The notes: generated by a model from the sequence alone, not told the origin. A DNA stretch of 64,000 nt from Marinobacterium iners (GCF_017310015.1 NZ_CP022297.1:2914001-2978000), one strand, 5' to 3'; numbered from the stretch's first letter, positions 25,003 to 35,613 are shown. Made by a program: numbers and translations.

Positions 25003-25827
25003 TTACTGGCGTGACAGGCGCAGGTTCTGCGGCTCATCGTTGATACTGGAGCGGTAGGGATTGATATCCAGACCACCGCGACGGACATAGCGCGCATAGA
25101 CACTGAGTTTCTGCGGTCGGCAGCGCTGCCAGATATCCATGAAGATATTTTCGACACACTGCTCGTGAAAGTCGCCGTGTTCACGATAGGAGATCAGATA
25201 GGCCAGCAGCCCTTTGTGATCGATCTGAGCCCCCTTGTAGCGGATCTGCACACTGGCCCAATCAGGCTGCCCGGTGACGGGGCAGTTGGACTTGAGCAAG
25301 TGACTGACCAGAGTTTCCTCGGTAACAGGACCTGAGGCGTTCAGCAACTCAGGGGCCGGCGAGTAGTGCTCGACCTGAAGTGGCAGATCATCCAGGCATC
25401 GCCCCTTGAGCTGGCTCACTTCAACAGCCTGAGTCAGCGGGATCAATTTGACCTGCACCGGCGCACCTGCAGCCGCCGACAGATCCGCCTGCATCCGCTC
25501 GCGCACCTCACTTTCCTGTGCAAAGCGACTCAAGTTGAAAGAGTTCAGGTACAGTTTGAACGACTTGGATTCAATGATGCAGGGTGAGCTGGCCGGTATA
25601 CGAAATTCAGCCAGCCGTACCACCGGCTTGCCGCCGGCGTCCAGCCAAGACACCTCATAGGCATTCCATATATCCAGTCCGCGAAACGGCAGGCTGCTGC
25701 GTTTGACGCCCTTGGCCTCCCAGTTCAGGTCACGCCGAATCGGGTACAGCAACGAGGCGTCGTACTCATTGACGTAGACCGTGTCCTGCCCCAGCGGGGA
25801 TGCCTTTACCTGATCATGTTCGCTCAT
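25003..25827 (-). CDS. queF: NADPH-dependent 7-cyano-7-deazaguanine reductase
   Basis: 274 residues, the long bimodular (type II) QueF. The QueF motif ESKSFKLYLNSF lies at 86-97 and the catalytic C182 and D189 in SNCPVTGQPDW. It reduces preQ0 to preQ1 in queuosine synthesis. The start overlaps the stop of the ABC permease gene by four bases. No preQ1 riboswitch is seen upstream because the gene is internal to an operon. Confidence 0.96.
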   Translation of the reverse strand: MSEHDQVKASPLGQDTVYVNEYDASLLYPIRRDLNWEAKGVKRSSLPFRGLDIWNAYEVSWLDAGGKPVVRLAEFRIPASSPCIIESKSFKLYLNSFNLSRFAQESEVRERMQADLSAAAGAPVQVKLIPLTQAVEVSQLKGRCLDDLPLQVEHYSPAPELLNASGPVTEETLVSHLLKSNCPVTGQPDWASVQIRYKGAQIDHKGLLAYLISYREHGDFHEQCVENIFMDIWQRCRPQKLSVYARYVRRGGLDINPYRSSINDEPQNLRLSRQ

Positions 25828-26597
25828 TCTCGAATCCCCTTGCCAGTATTCAGCAAATGAATGGCAACGCCTCCCAACACGACAATAAACCCAATAATCA
25901 TGGCGAAGGCAAAACCGATATCGATGTCACTGACGCCCAAAATGCCATAACGGAAACTGTTTACCATATACAGAATCGGATTCAGCTGTGACACCCCCTG
26001 CCAGAATCCCGGCAACAGCTGGATGCTGTAGAACACGCCACCCAGATAGGTCAGCGGGGTCAGGATGAAGGTAGGCACGATCGCGATATCATCAAAGGTT
26101 TTGGCGTACACGGCATTGATGAAACCACCCAGCGAAAACAGAATCGCGGTCAGCAATACCACAGTAATAGTGATGAAGAGGTGGTTGATCTGTAACTTTG
26201 TGAAAAACAGTGACAGCAGGGTCACGATAAAGCCTACCATCAACCCTCGTGTGGCGCCGCCAATCACATAGCCGGCCAGGATAATCCAATTAGGCACCGG
26301 CGAGACCAGCAGTTCCTCGATATTGCGCTGAAACTTGGTGCCGAAGAAAGAGGACACCACGTTACCGTAGGAGTTGGTGATAACTGACATCATGATCAGG
26401 CCCGGAACGATATATTCCATGTAATCGAAGCCACCCATGTCACCAATGCGAGAGCCGATCAGGTTACCGAAAATAATGAAATAGAGCGTCATGGTGATCG
26501 CTGGCGGCAGCAGGGTCTGAACCCAGATACGGGTAAAGCGACGGATTTCCTTGACGACGATAGTGACGAACGCGGTCCATAGCAGCCGGGAATTCAT
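25824..26597 (-). CDS. yadH: ABC-2 type permease
   Basis: 257 residues, six membrane helices. The ABC-2 signature segment is visible in LTPLTYLGGVFYSIQLLPGFWQG. Same order as yadGH of Escherichia coli. The substrate is unknown. Overlaps both neighbours by four bases, indicating translational coupling. Confidence 0.92.
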   Translation of the reverse strand: MNSRLLWTAFVTIVVKEIRRFTRIWVQTLLPPAITMTLYFIIFGNLIGSRIGDMGGFDYMEYIVPGLIMMSVITNSYGNVVSSFFGTKFQRNIEELLVSPVPNWIILAGYVIGGATRGLMVGFIVTLLSLFFTKLQINHLFITITVVLLTAILFSLGGFINAVYAKTFDDIAIVPTFILTPLTYLGGVFYSIQLLPGFWQGVSQLNPILYMVNSFRYGILGVSDIDIGFAFAMIIGFIVVLGGVAIHLLNTGKGIRE

Positions 26598-27526
26598 TTT
26601 GACTCCTGTTTCAAATTCTTGTCGACCAGCGACACAAACAGTTCTTCCAGCCGGTTGGCTTTGTTGCGCATACTGCTCACTTCCAGCCCCTGCTCGGCCA
26701 AGTGGCTGAACAGCGCATTGAGCCCTGCCGCCTTTGGCACATCGACCTCAAGGGTATGTGCATCACGCGGCCGGATCACGTACCCATCAAGTTTGGGCAG
26801 CTCGGTAAAATCCTGGCGCAGATCCAGAATGAAGGTTTCCGTATCCAGCTTCTGCAGCAGTGCTTTCATACTGGTATTCTGGATAATGCTGCCATGATCG
26901 ATGATGGCGATATTGCGACACAGGCTTTCAGCTTCTTCCAGATAGTGCGTCGTGAGGATAATAGTTGTCCCTGCGGCATTTATTTCACTCAGGAAATCCC
27001 ACATGGAACGGCGCAGCTCGATATCGACCCCTGCAGTGGGCTCGTCCAGAATCAGCAACTTGGGTTCATGCACCAACGCACGGGCAATCATCAGGCGGCG
27101 CTTCATGCCACCGGACAGCATGCGAGCACGCTCATCGCGCTTTTCCCAAAGCCCAAGTTTGCCCAGGTAAATTTCAGCACGCTGCAACGCCTGCCTGCGC
27201 GGAATACCGTAATACCCAGCCTGAGTGACAACGATATCCACTACTTTTTCAAACGGGTTGAAGTTGAACTCCTGCGGTACAACCCCAAGGCACTGCTTGG
27301 CCTGCGCCAGCTGGGTATCAATATCGTAACCAAACACACTGACCTTGCCGGCCGTTTTGTTGACCAGCGAGGAAACGATCCCCAGCGTTGTTGATTTGCC
27401 GGCACCATTTGGGCCCAACAGGGCAAAGAAGTCTCCCTGCTGCACGTCCAGAGAGATCCCCTTGAGAGCCTCGAAGCCGTTACCGTATACCTTTCTTAAA
27501 TCCTGTATCGAAAGCGCCGTTGTCAT
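26594..27526 (-). CDS. yadG: ABC transporter ATPase
   Basis: 310 residues with Walker A GPNGAGKST, signature MLSGGMKRRL, Walker B LLILDEPTAGVD and the switch histidine in TTHYLEEAE. Drug-export type ATPase partner of the adjacent permease. First gene of the minus-strand run yadG-yadH-queF-nitroreductase-thioesterase. Confidence 0.94.
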   Translation of the reverse strand: MTTALSIQDLRKVYGNGFEALKGISLDVQQGDFFALLGPNGAGKSTTLGIVSSLVNKTAGKVSVFGYDIDTQLAQAKQCLGVVPQEFNFNPFEKVVDIVVTQAGYYGIPRRQALQRAEIYLGKLGLWEKRDERARMLSGGMKRRLMIARALVHEPKLLILDEPTAGVDIELRRSMWDFLSEINAAGTTIILTTHYLEEAESLCRNIAIIDHGSIIQNTSMKALLQKLDTETFILDLRQDFTELPKLDGYVIRPRDAHTLEVDVPKAAGLNALFSHLAEQGLEVSSMRNKANRLEELFVSLVDKNLKQESK

Positions 27527-27660
27527 GCCTTGCCTTTGAATGGAGTGTAGATGTGGGTAGATGCGGCCGGGGATTGAAATTTCAACCGCCGCCCCCCATT
27601 GTACCCGTTTGCGCGGACATCCGATGCCCGCTCCCGTGACTGCAACAACCGGAGTACCCC

Positions 27661-28068
27661 GTGACCGATCGCCACAGCTTTCATCTGAACCTGCTCAAGA
27701 TCGCCTATAACAACCTGATTCAACAGCCAACCTTCAAGGACACCGAAGCCAGCGAGGAGCTTGAGTTTCTGGACCAGTTTGCCGCACTGGTGGATGATTT
27801 CGAACATCATCGCCCAGAAGCATACGAAGATGGCCAAACCCTGCTGGTCCGACTGGTACGTGGCTACCCACAATTCGTACCATTATTGGCACGTGACCTC
27901 TTCTGGCTGTTTGGCGGCGAGTGTCTGCACTTTATGAGTGACGAGGAGATCGAGCAGTTCCAGCAGCTTGATGAAACACAGGCTGAGCTTGAGGCCAGCA
28001 ACACCCCTGTAGATTACCTGTCACTGCGACAGAGTATTCTTGGGGATGCATCGGACACCCGACACTGA
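27661..28068 (+). CDS. PA2817-like conserved hypothetical protein
   Basis: 135 residues from a GTG start. Acidic helical protein with no signal peptide or membrane helix; blocks FLDQFAALVDDFEHHRPEAYEDGQ and RDLFWLFGGECLHFMSDEEI recall the PA2817 family of gammaproteobacteria. Function unknown. Divergent from yadG. Confidence 0.7.
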   Translation: MTDRHSFHLNLLKIAYNNLIQQPTFKDTEASEELEFLDQFAALVDDFEHHRPEAYEDGQTLLVRLVRGYPQFVPLLARDLFWLFGGECLHFMSDEEIEQFQQLDETQAELEASNTPVDYLSLRQSILGDASDTRH

Positions 28069-28162
28069 AGACACTCTTGTACCTATGCCGGGCCATCCCC
28101 TCTGTGCGAGGCATGCCCGGCCTGAGGTTTTGCTTTACGGAACCAATGTGCAGACCATGAAA

Positions 28163-28195
28163 CGAAAAAAACCATGCAGCTTTCGCCGGATGGTT
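28163..28195 (-). terminator. Terminator of the minus-strand tRNA cluster
   Basis: On the minus strand AACCAT pairs with ATGGTT, with extra pairing around a GAAA loop, followed by seven T residues. It lies about 40 bases after the last tRNA. Confidence 0.6.
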
Positions 28196-28235
28196 ATCGT
28201 ATTAAACACTGTGTGCTGACAGTCTGTACTGAATT

Positions 28236-28311
<76 letters not shown>

Positions 28312-28354
28312 ATGTTTCTTTCAGAGATCTTACGATAGCATCTCTGTCAGAGAG

Positions 28355-28430
28355 TGGCGTCCCATAGGGGGTTCGAACCCCTGTTACCGCCGTGAAAGGG
28401 CGGTGTCCTAGGCCACTAGACGAATGGGAC
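28355..28430 (-). tRNA. tRNA-Glu (TTC)
   Basis: 76 bases, anticodon TTC in CCTTTCACG, encoded CCA end. The acceptor stem (GTCCCAT/ATGGGAC) differs from the other two Glu copies. Confidence 0.97.
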
Positions 28431-28448
28431 GCAGCCTGCAAAAACGTT

Positions 28449-28524
<76 letters not shown>

Positions 28525-28555
28525 TTTACTCTCAAAACCATCACTCACGAGTGAG

Positions 28556-28631
28556 TGGCATCCCGTAGGGGGTTCGAACCCCTGTTACCGCCGTGAAAGG
28601 GCGGTGTCCTGGACCACTAGACGAACGGGAC
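28556..28631 (-). tRNA. tRNA-Glu (TTC)
   Basis: 76 bases, anticodon TTC, CCA encoded. First tRNA of the minus-strand cluster; same acceptor-stem type as the plus-strand copy. Confidence 0.97.
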
Positions 28632-28673
28632 ACAGTCTTGAGCGCTTTCGCTTTCCTCATCGAGGAGGCGCAT

Positions 28674-28702
28674 ATATTACGTATGGGCCTTTTAGTGGTC
28701 AA
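28674..28702 (-). promoter_or_regulatory. Promoter of the minus-strand tRNA cluster
   Basis: TTGACC-N17-TAATAT on the minus strand, about 45 bases before the first tRNA. The -35 element lies in the last codons of the GGDEF/EAL gene. Same hexamers and spacing as the plus-strand tRNA promoter. Confidence 0.75.
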
Positions 28703-30839
28703 CCCCCTTTCGACAGTTTTTTTCTATACCGTCCATTAGCTGCCCCAGCCACTCCTCGGCAGGCGATGGTTTGTGAAGCAAATAGCCCTGCAACAGCTCA
28801 CAGCCATGGGCGACAAGAAAGTCAGCCTGCGCAGACGTTTCAACACCTTCTGCTACAACTCTAAGTCTTAACTGGCGAGCGATCGAGATAATCGAAAGTA
28901 CAATGGCCCGGTTATCTTCATCCTGCGGTAAACCATCCACAAAACTCTTATCGATCTTGAGCTCACTCAAGTGCAAACGTTTCAGATAGGCCAGATTGGA
29001 GTACCCTGTACCGAAGTCGTCCAATGAAAAGGCAAACCCCAGCTCCGCCAGCCGCGCCATGTTCCGCAACAAGTCCGGATGAGTATCGATAAACAGGCTT
29101 TCGGTAATTTCAAGCATCAACGCGTCAGGTGTTACAACGCTATCAGCCACCAGATCGACCAGTGCATCGATCAGCGCACTATCACGAAACAGATCCGAAC
29201 TGAGATTGATTGACAGCGGAATTCGCAAGCCGGCAGCCTTGAGTTGCGCCGCAATCTCAAGCGCCTGCCTGAACACCGTCAATGTCAGAGGCTTGATGAG
29301 ACCGGAAGCTTCCGCCACCGGTATAAACTCAGCGGGCGACACCGGAACGCCTTCCGGACCACGCAACCAGCGCACCAGGACCTCGGCCCCCCGAATATCG
29401 CCAGCGGGCCCGAACTGTGACTGTACAGCAAGGCTGAGCTCATCCCGCAGAATCGTGAGGCGAAGTGATTCTTCAAGCCTTACCCTGCGTTGAGCCGCCA
29501 CGTTCAGCTCCGCCGTGAACGTGGCGTAGCCTCCCTTACCATCAGCCTTGGCCTTGTACAGAGCAAGATCGGCATTGCGCTGCAGGGTTACAAAGCTGCG
29601 ACCATGTTGCGGAATTCTGGCAACACCAATGCTGCCGGCAAGCAGTAGTGTTTCACCATCAATATTGAGTGGTCTGGCCAACTGTTGGCTCAAGGCCTCC
29701 AATCTCCAGATCAGGTCAGACTCGGCATCTGTTGTTCGGCCGCACAAAAGCACGCCAAACTCATCACCCCCAAGGCGAGCGACCAATTCGCTCTCACTTA
29801 ACAGCTGTTTTTGCAGACGAGAGCCGATTTTCTGCAGCACTCGATCGCCAAATCCATGACCATGCGCATCGTTGATCCGTTTGAAATCATCCAGATCTAT
29901 CAGCAACAGTGCAGCTGACGGGGCAATGAGTGGAGCATGGAGCAATGCTTCGACCCTCTGCTGCAGCAGGCGACGGTTGGGCATCTGAGTCACGGGGTCG
30001 TGGTAGGCCAAATACTCCAGTTGAGACAGGGCCTCCTTTTCCGCCGTAATATCCTGCTCGACCGACAGGAAATGGCTGATGTTTCCTTCCATATTACGCA
30101 CCGGTGAAACTACGGCGCGCTTGACCACGCGATGTCCCTGTTTATGCCGATTAACGAACTCACCTCGCCAAGGCAAACCACTATCCAGACGGTCCCAGAA
30201 AGCCCTCTTTTCAACCTCACTTTTAGGTTCCCAGGCCCGAAAGCCGGGGGTTCGCCCCAAAACATCGTCACGACTGTAGCCGGAGTTGATTTCAAAGCCA
30301 TTATTAACGTAGGTAATATGCCCACTGTTGTCAGTAATAATGACGCTGGAAGGACTTTGGTCGATCGCCTGGCGAAACAGCAGCAGATCGGATTCAATGC
30401 GCTTGCGTGAGGTAATATCACTTTGGGTACTGACAAAGTGAGTGAGCTGCCCGCTGTCATCAAAAAGAGGCACTATGCTGATGCCGATCCAATACGCATC
30501 ACCACTGCTGGTATAATTCAGCAACTCTTCGCGCACCCTTTCACCGCGGCGCAAGGCATTGCCGATTCGATTCAACGCTTCTCTACAGGTATCTTTTCCC
30601 TGAAACAGACGCGGGCTGGCGCCTATCAACCGTTCACGGTCATAGCCCGTACGCTCAATAACGGCCTGATTGACATAGACAATACGCGGACCTGGGGGCG
30701 TCAGGTCCGCATCCGTCACCACCACAAGATCAGAAAGATGTTCAAGACTCGCCTGCATGATGCGCAACTGCTCATCAACGGAGGTGTTAAGGCTGGTCGT
30801 TTGTGGGGGCACAGATTCCCTCGGCATTGTAAACGGCAC
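28692..30839 (-). CDS. PAS-PAS-GGDEF-EAL c-di-GMP signalling protein
   Basis: 715 residues without membrane helices. Two PAS domains (about 25-145 and 150-275), a GGDEF domain with intact LGGDEFG, and an EAL domain with the motif as EVLVRW plus DDFGTGYSNLAYLKRL and VVAEGVET. The catalytic Glu, the DDFGTG loop and the terminal Glu are kept, so phosphodiesterase activity is plausible, and the GGDEF motif would allow cyclase activity. Cytoplasmic. It lies between the inverted tRNA clusters. Confidence 0.92.
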   Translation of the reverse strand: MPFTMPRESVPPQTTSLNTSVDEQLRIMQASLEHLSDLVVVTDADLTPPGPRIVYVNQAVIERTGYDRERLIGASPRLFQGKDTCREALNRIGNALRRGERVREELLNYTSSGDAYWIGISIVPLFDDSGQLTHFVSTQSDITSRKRIESDLLLFRQAIDQSPSSVIITDNSGHITYVNNGFEINSGYSRDDVLGRTPGFRAWEPKSEVEKRAFWDRLDSGLPWRGEFVNRHKQGHRVVKRAVVSPVRNMEGNISHFLSVEQDITAEKEALSQLEYLAYHDPVTQMPNRRLLQQRVEALLHAPLIAPSAALLLIDLDDFKRINDAHGHGFGDRVLQKIGSRLQKQLLSESELVARLGGDEFGVLLCGRTTDAESDLIWRLEALSQQLARPLNIDGETLLLAGSIGVARIPQHGRSFVTLQRNADLALYKAKADGKGGYATFTAELNVAAQRRVRLEESLRLTILRDELSLAVQSQFGPAGDIRGAEVLVRWLRGPEGVPVSPAEFIPVAEASGLIKPLTLTVFRQALEIAAQLKAAGLRIPLSINLSSDLFRDSALIDALVDLVADSVVTPDALMLEITESLFIDTHPDLLRNMARLAELGFAFSLDDFGTGYSNLAYLKRLHLSELKIDKSFVDGLPQDEDNRAIVLSIISIARQLRLRVVAEGVETSAQADFLVAHGCELLQGYLLHKPSPAEEWLGQLMDGIEKNCRKGVDH

Positions 30840-30919
30840 ATCCTTGCTGGCAAGCGCCTTTTATATAAGCAATTTCTTAAGCACGCGATTGTAGAGATTT
30901 ATGACAGCTTCGTGAATAC

Positions 30920-31702
30920 TTAACGCCGATAGTCTGTAATCGATTTAGGCTTGAACTTGTCTTCTTTTGCTGCCTCTTCGGCCCGCTTGCGCTCCTCTTC
31001 CGCTTCGCGCAGCAGACGTTCACGCTCAACAAGCGCCTGGAGTTTATCCATATGCGCACTTAGCTCATAGATCTGGCGATCCAATTGCTGGGTCTGATTG
31101 AGCCGTTGCAACTTGCCTGCTGCCGTACGATAGCGCGGCAAGGCTGGGGCCGGTCCTCTTTGCTGCTCGACCTCAAGCGCTTCCATGATCTCAACATCAA
31201 TGCGTGTACGGGTATAGGCTTCCTTCACCTGATAGATGACATCCCGTGTTGTGGCCGGAGGCAGAAGCCCGCCGTTCTGCAGCTCTGTCAAAAACTGGAA
31301 CAGCTCCCGCAACAGAGCTGCAGTGCGTTGAGCATGATTACGATCAGTGTGCAACGTCATGGAACCGGGTGGATGTTCAACCACAGGTAAAGGTTGAGCG
31401 GCGAAGGCTTCCATCTCAGACAGTTTCTGTCGATTTTCCGATGTGTTTTCCAGCTCCATCACCTGCTTCCAGCGATTCTGCAGATACCTGACCAGCACAT
31501 CACGAATCTCACGGGTGATGTAATGCTCAGGCAAAGTGTGCAGTAGATGATCAGCCCGGCGAATCTGGTCTTTCAGCATAAGCAGGCGCATGCGACGTTC
31601 ACGACGTTGATTTTCGACCGCCTGAATACTGAAGGCTATCATCGCCATCACCACCACTACAGCCACGATGATTAGGCCGGTTTCAGTCGGGCTCATCGGC
31701 AC
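30920..31702 (-). CDS. Membrane-anchored coiled-coil protein of unknown function
   Basis: 260 residues. One N-terminal membrane helix (residues about 8-28), then a mostly helical charged body. The last 60 residues form a likely coiled coil (DRQIYELSAHMDKLQALVERERLLREAEEERKRAEE in style). I do not recognise a family. It lies 80 bases upstream of the GGDEF/EAL gene on the same strand, so it may be cotranscribed with it. Function not inferred. Confidence 0.7.
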   Translation of the reverse strand: MPMSPTETGLIIVAVVVVMAMIAFSIQAVENQRRERRMRLLMLKDQIRRADHLLHTLPEHYITREIRDVLVRYLQNRWKQVMELENTSENRQKLSEMEAFAAQPLPVVEHPPGSMTLHTDRNHAQRTAALLRELFQFLTELQNGGLLPPATTRDVIYQVKEAYTRTRIDVEIMEALEVEQQRGPAPALPRYRTAAGKLQRLNQTQQLDRQIYELSAHMDKLQALVERERLLREAEEERKRAEEAAKEDKFKPKSITDYRR

Positions 31703-31761
31703 ATGTCCATCCGAGTTAAACAGAAGACTTTGATTCTATAACAAAAAACGAAAGAAAACGC

Positions 31762-31790
31762 TTGACCGGAAAAATCTCTGTTATTAATAT
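31762..31790 (+). promoter_or_regulatory. Promoter of the plus-strand tRNA pair
   Basis: TTGACC-N17-TAATAT, about 36 bases before the tRNA-Glu. Identical hexamers and spacing to 28674-28702. Confidence 0.75.
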
Positions 31791-31825
31791 TCGCACCGCT
31801 GTCAGGCACAGCCTGATTGTACCGC

Positions 31826-31901
31826 GTCCCGTTCGTCTAGTGGTCCAGGACACCGCCCTTTCACGGCGGTAACAGGGGTTCGAACCCCCTACGGGATGCC
31901 A
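31826..31901 (+). tRNA. tRNA-Glu (TTC)
   Basis: 76 bases with anticodon TTC and encoded CCA. Followed seven bases later by tRNA-Gly. Confidence 0.97.
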
Positions 31902-31908
31902 TCCAAAT

Positions 31909-31984
<76 letters not shown>

Positions 31985-32003
31985 ATCTCTAGTTCAAATT
32001 ACG

Positions 32004-34817
32004 TCATATTGCCTTTCTGTCTTCATATCGTTCAAGCATCTGAGGCAGACATTCAGCCGGCTGCGGTTTCGCGATGTAATAGCCCTGCGCCACATCGGCT
32101 CCCGATTCAGCCAGCATGTCGAGTTGCTCTTCCAGTTCAACACCCTCGGCAATCACTTCCATGTGCATTCCCCTGGCCATCCAGATAATCGCCTGACACA
32201 GTGTTGCAGCGTCCTGATCCGTATGAATATCCCGCACGAATTGGCGATCAATTTTGAGAATATCTACCGGAAAACGCTTCAAGTAACCCAGTGCCGAGAA
32301 CCCTGTACCAAAGTCATCAATCGACAAGCGTACGCCTAGGCTTCTCAATTGCTTCAATGTCTCAATAGTACGGCCTTCTGCTTCAACATCGAGAAAAATA
32401 GACTCGGTAATTTCAAGCTCCAGACTGCCTGGCATCAGCTCATGAATAATCAACAGCTGTTTAACCTGCTGCACAAAATCGGGCTGCAGAATCTGTCGGG
32501 GAGAAATATTCACTGCGAGATTCAGCTTAAGCCCCATCTGTCTTTGCCAACTGGCTGCCTGACGAATGGCCTCGGCCAGTACCAAGTGTCCGAGTGGCAA
32601 AATCTGACCGCTTTCTTCAGCCCTTGGAATAAATTCATCCGGTGGAACCAGCCCGTAACCCGGACGGTGCCAGCGCACAAGTGCCTCAACACCTGTAATG
32701 CGGCGGGTTTTCAGATCAAGCAGTGGCTGATACCAAAGTACAAATTCGTTTCGCTCAAGCGCATCATGCAGCGCCTGCTCCATCTCAAGTGAGTGCCGTG
32801 CATGTTCATTCATCTCTTCCATGAAAAAACAGTAACCTGACTCCTTACGCATGCGCACTTGTTGCATTGCCGCATCAGCATGACGCAGCAGCATATCAGC
32901 GCGCAATCCATCGTCAGGGTACAGGGCAATACCGATACAGGCCGCCACACGGACCTCGGTATCACTAAGCTGAAAAGGGACATCAAACTGCTGTAACAGA
33001 CAGCGCGTGAGATTTTCAACCGCCTGCATGCGAGTCACTTCTGGAACAACGACCACAAACTCGTCACTGCCAATCCGACCGAGGCTTTCCAGGGGCGAAA
33101 GTACCTGCTGCAAGCGTTGAGCGGCCTGACAGAGTAGTGTATCTCCTGCCTGATGACCCTGGACTTCATTCACGCGACGGAATTGCAATAGATTGATGAA
33201 CAGAACAGCAACCTGATGCTGCTGCGCCTCAGCCATTTCAATTGCCTGCTGCAAACGATCCTGGATCAATTCTCGATTTGGAAGATCCGTGAGTGCATCA
33301 TAATTGCTGCGGTGAAACAGTTGCTCTTCGTAACTTTTACGCAGTGAAATATCTTCCTCAATGGCCAGATAGCGATCTGGCTGACCCTGCTCGTCACGCA
33401 ACACTGAAATGGTAGCCGCCACCCAGAACTGCTCACCATTCTTGCGCTGGTTGAGCAGCTCGCCATGCCACTCGCCCTTACTGCTTAGTGAACTCCAGAG
33501 CTGACCAAAGGTGTCAGCATGGGTTGAAGAGGATTTAAGCAGACTAACCGGCCGCCCTTTCACATCAGCAGCGCTATAGCCTGTCACACGGCAAAAACCC
33601 GGATTAACATACTGAATAATGCCTTGGAGATCCGTGATGATAATACAGGCTGGACTTTGTTCCAGTGCAGCAGACAACTGCCGCAATTCACGACTACTGT
33701 CCCTTAGCGCTTCTTCACGCTCATTGAGCGCCGTCACCATGGTGTTGAATGACGATGCCAGGCGACCCAGGTCGCTTTTTTGATCAAATCCCTGAATACG
33801 TTGATAGTTGCCTTCTTTCAGGTTCTGTACTGCAAGCGACAGCTTGCCCAGCGGGCGTGTAATCACCCGACTTATGAACCAGCCACCCAACGGGGTAAAC
33901 CCAACCAGAGCAAGCAGTAAAAGTACCAGCATCGACTGCCCAAGCGTCTCCAGCTCATGGCCCAAGCCTTTAACCGGTACCGCGAAAATCAATCGCGCTT
34001 CAATTCCTGGCTCAGCAAACGTAATAGCACCGTAGTATTCATCATCCGCCCCGACCCAGCCTTGCTGACTCCGTTCAAGTTGCTGTAAGCGTTGTAACGA
34101 GAGTCGTGACTCGAATCCTTGCCCTACACTGAGTTCTTCGGCCTGTAACAGCACCGGGTATTCAAGCCGGTGCGCAAGGTGGCCTACCGTATCATCGCTG
34201 AGTTTTACTCCACCTTGAAGCCTTGAACCACCCGGCACGTCATGCCACCCCAACAGGTAGAGCTGGTCTCGCGTGCGAGCAATCACAGGCTCTGAATGAC
34301 TGGACAGGGACAGTCGCAACAAATCATACGGAAGGAAGTGGCTCTGGTAGGAGGGCTCATCATTTGAGGGTCGTATACGGAAACCGGTGCGGCCAAGGGG
34401 CTTTGTATTGTAGGCATAAAGCCTGTCACCACCCTGACACCGACAGGCCATGGCCTGTAACTGACCTCACTCATCATGGATGGCGAGATAGTCCAGACCT
34501 CGTGTCTCAAGCCGACGGAGCAGCCTCAATGCAAGTAACTCCAGTTCGGTTTCGAGTCTCTCGTTATTACCGGGTGAATCAGGTAAAGCAAGCTCTGACT
34601 GTCCTGCAAGCTGATCCAGCTGCTCCTCTACAGCCTGCCGGGCGGAATCCCAGCGCCCGGCCAGAAAATGACGCGCCTGTTCCAACTCATGGAGTGACTG
34701 CTGCTCCCTTGTATGTCCAAGCATCAGTGTGAGTATCAGGCCAACAAACATCAATGCTCCGGCTAGTGACAGAAGCCAGAGCAACAGCAGTTTGTGGTGC
34801 AAGCGTGAAAAAAACAC
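32004..34817 (-). pseudogene. Membrane HAMP-PAS-GGDEF-EAL gene interrupted by an in-frame TGA
   Basis: A 116-residue reading frame (34817 to the TGA at 34469-34467) and an 815-residue frame from the ATG at 34451 are in the same frame, separated by TGA and five codons (GQLQA). Read through, they give one 937-residue protein: N-terminal membrane helix, periplasmic sensor, second helix, HAMP, PAS, GGDEF-like domain with GSDEF, and an intact EAL domain (EALVRW, DDFGTGFSALGYLKRF). The internal ATG has only a distant GAGG. Nonsense mutation, sequencing error, reinitiation or readthrough are all possible. The GSDEF site may lack cyclase activity; the EAL residues look functional. Confidence 0.75.
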
Positions 34818-34904
34818 AGGTTGGTTCCTGCTTTTTGTATTTATTTTTCATGAGCTTGCCACAAGGCACCTCAACAGCAAAGTTATGTTTTGTATAAAAA
34901 CGTC

Positions 34905-35498
34905 TCACGACTGAAGTTCTGCACGTGCGGCGCTCAGAGACTCAGCCTGAGTAGGCTCCCCCATATTCAGACCTTCTGCGTAAACGGTTCGTACATCCTT
35001 GAGGCCGAGAAAGCCCAGGAACTGTTTTACAAATGGAATCTGGAAGTCATATCCCCCATCCTTATACTGACCGCCTCTCGTTGCAATCAGTACCACCGGC
35101 TTGTCTTCAAGTAACCCGACAGGCCCCTGATCCGTATACTTAAATGTCACACCACTACGAGCAAGCAGGTCGAACCAAGCCTTCATCTGCACTGGGATTC
35201 CAAAGTTGTACATTGGAACTCCGATCAGGATCTGATCGGCCGAGCGGACTTCTGCCAGCAAGCGATTTGCCAAATTCACGATGGATTGCTGTTTCGCTGT
35301 ACGACTTTCAGCTGAACTCACCAACGCCGACACCAACTCGGCATCAAGCAGAGGCAAAGGGTCTGAAATCAGATCACGCGTAATAACCTCAGCCTTGTCG
35401 TGGTTCAGATGCCACTGTGTAATGAAATCATTGGCCAATACGGACGACTGCCCGCTGTCACCAAAGATACTGCTGCGTATATGAAGAAGAGTCGCCAT
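34905..35498 (-). CDS. azoR: FMN-dependent NADH azoreductase
   Basis: 197 residues, a flavodoxin-like quinone reductase. The FMN site is marked by the early SSIFGDSGQSS and by PMYNFGIPVQMKAWFD, with IATRGGQY as the next loop. Reduces quinones and azo compounds. Divergent from the LysR-type regulator across a 115-base gap, which suggests control by it. Confidence 0.93.
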   Translation of the reverse strand: MATLLHIRSSIFGDSGQSSVLANDFITQWHLNHDKAEVITRDLISDPLPLLDAELVSALVSSAESRTAKQQSIVNLANRLLAEVRSADQILIGVPMYNFGIPVQMKAWFDLLARSGVTFKYTDQGPVGLLEDKPVVLIATRGGQYKDGGYDFQIPFVKQFLGFLGLKDVRTVYAEGLNMGEPTQAESLSAARAELQS

Positions 35499-35613
35499 TG
35501 TTTAAGTTCAGCCTCAATCGTTAATTCAGGCAACATTTTCATATCAACACGGTCTATATAAAACAGTAAAATCATGTTTGGTTTGAACAACAAAATAGAT
35601 CGTTCGAGGGCGT

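Noticed and set aside
25828..26100. A preQ1 riboswitch before queF
   Set aside because: The gene overlaps the upstream permease gene; no aptamer-like leader is present.
34449..34451. Internal ATG as a true start of a separate GGDEF/EAL gene
   Set aside because: The only purine-rich site is about 13 bases away, and the upstream 116 codons are in phase and supply the expected first membrane helix.
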